Shown: positions 61,957 through 64,000 of the stretch, piece by piece | How the letters are laid out: each line of letters opens with the position of its first letter | How positions within the stretch are numbered: position 1 is the first letter of the stretch | From: Halobacillus naozhouensis | GTDB taxonomy: Bacteria; Bacillota; Bacilli; Bacillales; Halobacillaceae | Reading direction: 5' to 3' | Assembly (NCBI RefSeq): GCF_029714185.1 | Contig: NZ_CP121671.1 | Span: 1,550,001-1,614,000, forward strand | Length of the DNA: 64,000 bases | Translations under genes and position numbers: made by a program | Notes under the pieces: model-generated | Told to the model about the DNA's origin: nothing | Databases searched by the model: none | Seen by the model: the letters and a program-made list of their open reading frames with translations, nothing else

Positions 61957-62673
61957 ATTTCAGCAGATAAAGTAGCTATCATTATTGATGATATGATGCA
62001 ACAAATCATGAAGAAGTCATTTGAACCCGGAACGAAACTTCCTTCTGAAAATGCGCTTGCGGAAAGGTATCGGGTCCCTAGAGTCACAGTGAGGAATGCG
62101 CTAGCAAAGTTAGAAGAACGCGGTTATATTTATTCGAAGCAGGGCAAGGGCCGCTATTTAAAAGATACATCGATTCAGATTGAATTGCATTTGACGGGTA
62201 AAACCAGTTTTACGGATAAGATGAAGCGGTTGGGATATGATTTGACCACACATAATATCGGCTGCGAAAAAATTAGTTATGACGCTAAAATCTATCAACT
62301 ATTACATGTAAATGAAGGCGAGGATGTCTATAAAATTGGCAGGATACGCTATATTCAGAATGAACCGATCGCTCTTCATCATTCCTTTGTCAGTGCAGCA
62401 AGATTTCCAACTATAGCGGAAGACGGTCCGCATATTGAATCCATGTTTGCTTACTATCGATTGCACGGTTATCAAGAGTTTGATAGTCATAAGACGCTGC
62501 TTAGTACCACCTTTCCGACACTCTATGAACAGGAATTCCTTTCCTGCAACAGTATGGTGCCGCTTATTATAGTGGAAAGTGGCTGTATCGATTTGAACTC
62601 AAAGAAGGTATTGGAACATACGAAAATTTTATATCGAAGTGATCGGTTTAAATATGATATTACCAATATTTAA
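61957..62673 (+). CDS. GntR family regulator with UTRA domain
   Basis: About 238 residues. Residues 1-70 are the GntR winged helix (FEPGTKLPSENALAERYRVP, RVTVRNALAKLEERGYIYS); the rest is a UTRA ligand domain (IGRIRYIQNEPIALHHSFVS). The site AAGGGAG (61941-61947) abuts ATG 61948 with no space; ATT 61957 lies 9 bases away and gives M-SADKVAIII. Either start is possible, ATT being better spaced. It probably controls the amidohydrolase gene that follows through a palindrome before it. Confidence 0.8.
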   Translation: MSADKVAIIIDDMMQQIMKKSFEPGTKLPSENALAERYRVPRVTVRNALAKLEERGYIYSKQGKGRYLKDTSIQIELHLTGKTSFTDKMKRLGYDLTTHNIGCEKISYDAKIYQLLHVNEGEDVYKIGRIRYIQNEPIALHHSFVSAARFPTIAEDGPHIESMFAYYRLHGYQEFDSHKTLLSTTFPTLYEQEFLSCNSMVPLIIVESGCIDLNSKKVLEHTKILYRSDRFKYDITNI

Positions 62674-62716
62674 AAACAGGCTTAGAGCTTTTACTAGTTC
62701 TTAGCCTGTTTTTTGC
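62674..62716 (+). terminator. Terminator of the GntR gene
   Basis: AAACAGGCTTAGAGC/GTTCTTAGCCTGTTT stem with T6. Confidence 0.8.
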
Positions 62717-62803
62717 TTTTTTTAATGGAATCATTACGGAGGTAGTTCTTTTAAGGTTCAATAAAAGTGGTTATAGAAATCAGCCAGTACCAATTTCCAT
62801 ATT

Positions 62804-62826
62804 TAAACATTATAACGTTATGTTTA
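62804..62826 (+). promoter_or_regulatory. Candidate GntR operator
   Basis: TAAACAT and ATGTTTA arms around TATAACGTTA, whose TAACGTTA core is also palindromic. It lies about 85 bases before the amidohydrolase start. Confidence 0.6.
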
Positions 62827-62864
62827 CTTTTGAAATATTCCATGCTATGATGCCTGTATGAAAA

Positions 62865-62878
62865 ATGAAAGCGCATTT
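62865..62878 (+). promoter_or_regulatory. Candidate catabolite-responsive element (cre)
   Basis: ATGAAAGCGCATTT resembles the CcpA-binding consensus (TGAAAGCGCTTTCA type) with the left half perfect and the right half weaker. It lies 14 bases before the ribosome binding site. Confidence 0.45.
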
Positions 62879-62908
62879 AAATAGAGCTTAAGAAAAGGTG
62901 AAGTAAAA

Positions 62909-64000
62909 ATGGAAGACCATTTCGTATTGCGAAATCTAAAACTTGTGAACGAAGAAGAAATCGATATTGTAGTTGAAAACGGCCAAATCGCCGGATTAAC
63001 GAAGGCTGGGTGTGGGAGTGGTCATCAAACATTCGACTGCTCAGGTGTGTATGTATCAAGTGGCTGGATTGACTTACATGTTCATGCCTTTCCTGAGTTT
63101 GATCCTTATGGTGATGAGATCGATGAAATTGGAGTAAAACAAGGGGTAACGACGATTGTGGATGCAGGGAGCTGCGGTGCTGATCGAATAGAAGACTTAG
63201 TTGCAAGTCGAGATCAAAATAGAACCAACCTGTTTGCCTTTCTGAACATTTCCCGAATTGGTATGAAAAGGGTAGATGAATTATCAAACTTAGAATGGAT
63301 AGATAGAGAAAAGGTCATAGAAGCAGTAAAAAAATATAAAGATGTCATTGTTGGATTAAAGGCTAGGATGAGTAAAAGTGTTGTCCATGATAGTGGACTT
63401 GAACCTTTACGAATGGCTAGAGAATTTTCTAGTGTAACGTCCTTGCCATTAATGGTCCACATCGGTTCTGGTCCCCCTAGTATTGAGGAGGTTGTGCCGC
63501 TCCTAGAGAGAAAGGATGTTATCACGCATTATCTTAATGGAAAATCAAATAACCTTTTCAATACAGATGGAGAACCTCTTGAAGTGTTGAAAGATGCAAT
63601 CAACCGCGGGATCCATTTAGATGTTGGGCATGGGACATCAAGTTTTTCATTTAAGTTTGCGGAGGCAGCCAAACGACATGGAATCGGTTTGGACACAATC
63701 AGTACAGATATTTATCGAGGCAACCGTTTAAACGGTCCGGTCTATAGCATGGCAAATGTCCTATCCAAGTTTCTCTACTTAGGGTATTCGCTTGAAGAGG
63801 TTATCCAGGCGGTCACAACCCATGCAGCCAATTGGCTCAACAAACCTGAACTTGGACGTATAAAAGTCGGCGAAGCTGCAAACCTAACATTATTTTCAAT
63901 TGAAAACGATCCGATCACACTGACTGATTCTGAAGGGGAGCAGCGTGTATCGAATAGAAGAATAGAAACAAAAGGAGTGGTTTTGAATGGCGAATTCATT
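62909..64000 (+). CDS. Amidohydrolase/deacetylase family metallohydrolase, 3' end beyond the window
   Basis: 364 residues are visible and the frame continues past base 64000. It has the amidohydrolase barrel: metal ligands in DLHVH near residue 56, the carboxylated-Lys region near VGLKARMS (residue 152), His in LMVHIG and in ITHYLNG, and Asp in DTISTDIYRGN (residue 265-275). The closest group is the EF_0837/AHA_3915-type deacetylases (often linked to amino-sugar or dihydroorotase-like substrates). ATG 62909 follows AAAAGGTGAAG. Regulation probably through the GntR palindrome and a cre. Confidence 0.88.
   Translation, partial: MEDHFVLRNLKLVNEEEIDIVVENGQIAGLTKAGCGSGHQTFDCSGVYVSSGWIDLHVHAFPEFDPYGDEIDEIGVKQGVTTIVDAGSCGADRIEDLVASRDQNRTNLFAFLNISRIGMKRVDELSNLEWIDREKVIEAVKKYKDVIVGLKARMSKSVVHDSGLEPLRMAREFSSVTSLPLMVHIGSGPPSIEEVVPLLERKDVITHYLNGKSNNLFNTDGEPLEVLKDAINRGIHLDVGHGTSSFSFKFAEAAKRHGIGLDTISTDIYRGNRLNGPVYSMANVLSKFLYLGYSLEEVIQAVTTHAANWLNKPELGRIKVGEAANLTLFSIENDPITLTDSEGEQRVSNRRIETKGVVLNGEFI

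Noticed and set aside
1..64000. CRISPR array, prophage or insertion sequence
   Set aside because: No regularly spaced repeats, transposase, integrase or phage structural genes were found on either strand.

Overview
The window is a stretch of chromosome from a Gram-positive, spore-forming member of the Bacillaceae, of the Bacillus or Halobacillus type. The evidence is the consensus purine-rich ribosome binding sites, TTGACA/TATAAT promoters and T-rich hairpin terminators. The gene content agrees: Spo0M, YfkAB, YhdN, YqgC, a YjgC-YjgD formate dehydrogenase pair, a YjcZ-type peptide, ThiT behind a TPP riboswitch, Zur-controlled S14, SipW/CalY matrix proteins and a class D sortase. No rRNA, tRNA, CRISPR array, insertion sequence or integrase was seen. 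Both ends cut through genes: a YeeE/YedE transporter on the left and an amidohydrolase on the right.

Layout. 0.5-5 kb: small unknowns, a 3D-domain wall protein, a zinc-ribbon membrane protein and an HtrA-like protease. 5-10 kb: zupT, a YgjP relative lacking its catalytic motif, a YjcZ-type peptide, yfkAB, an SDR enzyme and a carboxylesterase. 10-16 kb: short DUF genes, rpsN2 under a Zur box, thiT under a TPP riboswitch, DUF1028 and spo0M, then a pair of Bacillaceae intergenic repeats. 16-24 kb: an ArsR regulator with its MFS pump, a chemoreceptor and formate dehydrogenase. 24-30 kb: yqgC, an aldo/keto reductase, and a TetR regulator facing a ferredoxin-P450 operon. 29-34 kb: a run of small accessory enzymes (three VOC proteins, HAD, GyrI-like, methyltransferase and a frameshifted GNAT). 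34-44 kb: an SDR with a WYL regulator, selO, a rhodanese and an M14 peptidase. 44-47 kb: a PadR-controlled membrane operon. 47-52 kb: an extracellular matrix operon (unknown, DUF4047, sipW, CalY), an M4 protease and an RNPP-type peptide-sensing regulator. 52-64 kb: a glycosyltransferase fragment, ArsR/SRPBCC, an extracellular nuclease, a probable type VII-secreted lipase toxin with a DUF1672 immunity lipoprotein, sortase D with an excalibur-domain substrate, and a GntR/amidohydrolase pair.

Two things stand out. First, the 55.9-59.0 kb pair looks like the SA1320/TslA type of type VII lipase effector, with the enzyme domain at the N terminus and the export-like helical part at the C terminus, next to its lipoprotein immunity protein. 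Second, at least four genes (ATC at 2649, ATT at 16937, ATT at 28921, CTG at 32308, and perhaps ATT at 61957) have well-placed ribosome binding sites and family-typical N termini but no ATG, GTG or TTG start. Other points are a 5-bp tandem duplication that breaks a GNAT gene, a YgjP protein without HExxH, a 30-residue basic peptide gene, and regulatory palindromes at several promoters.

All assignments come from reading the sequence by eye. Family names are recollection of motifs, not database hits.
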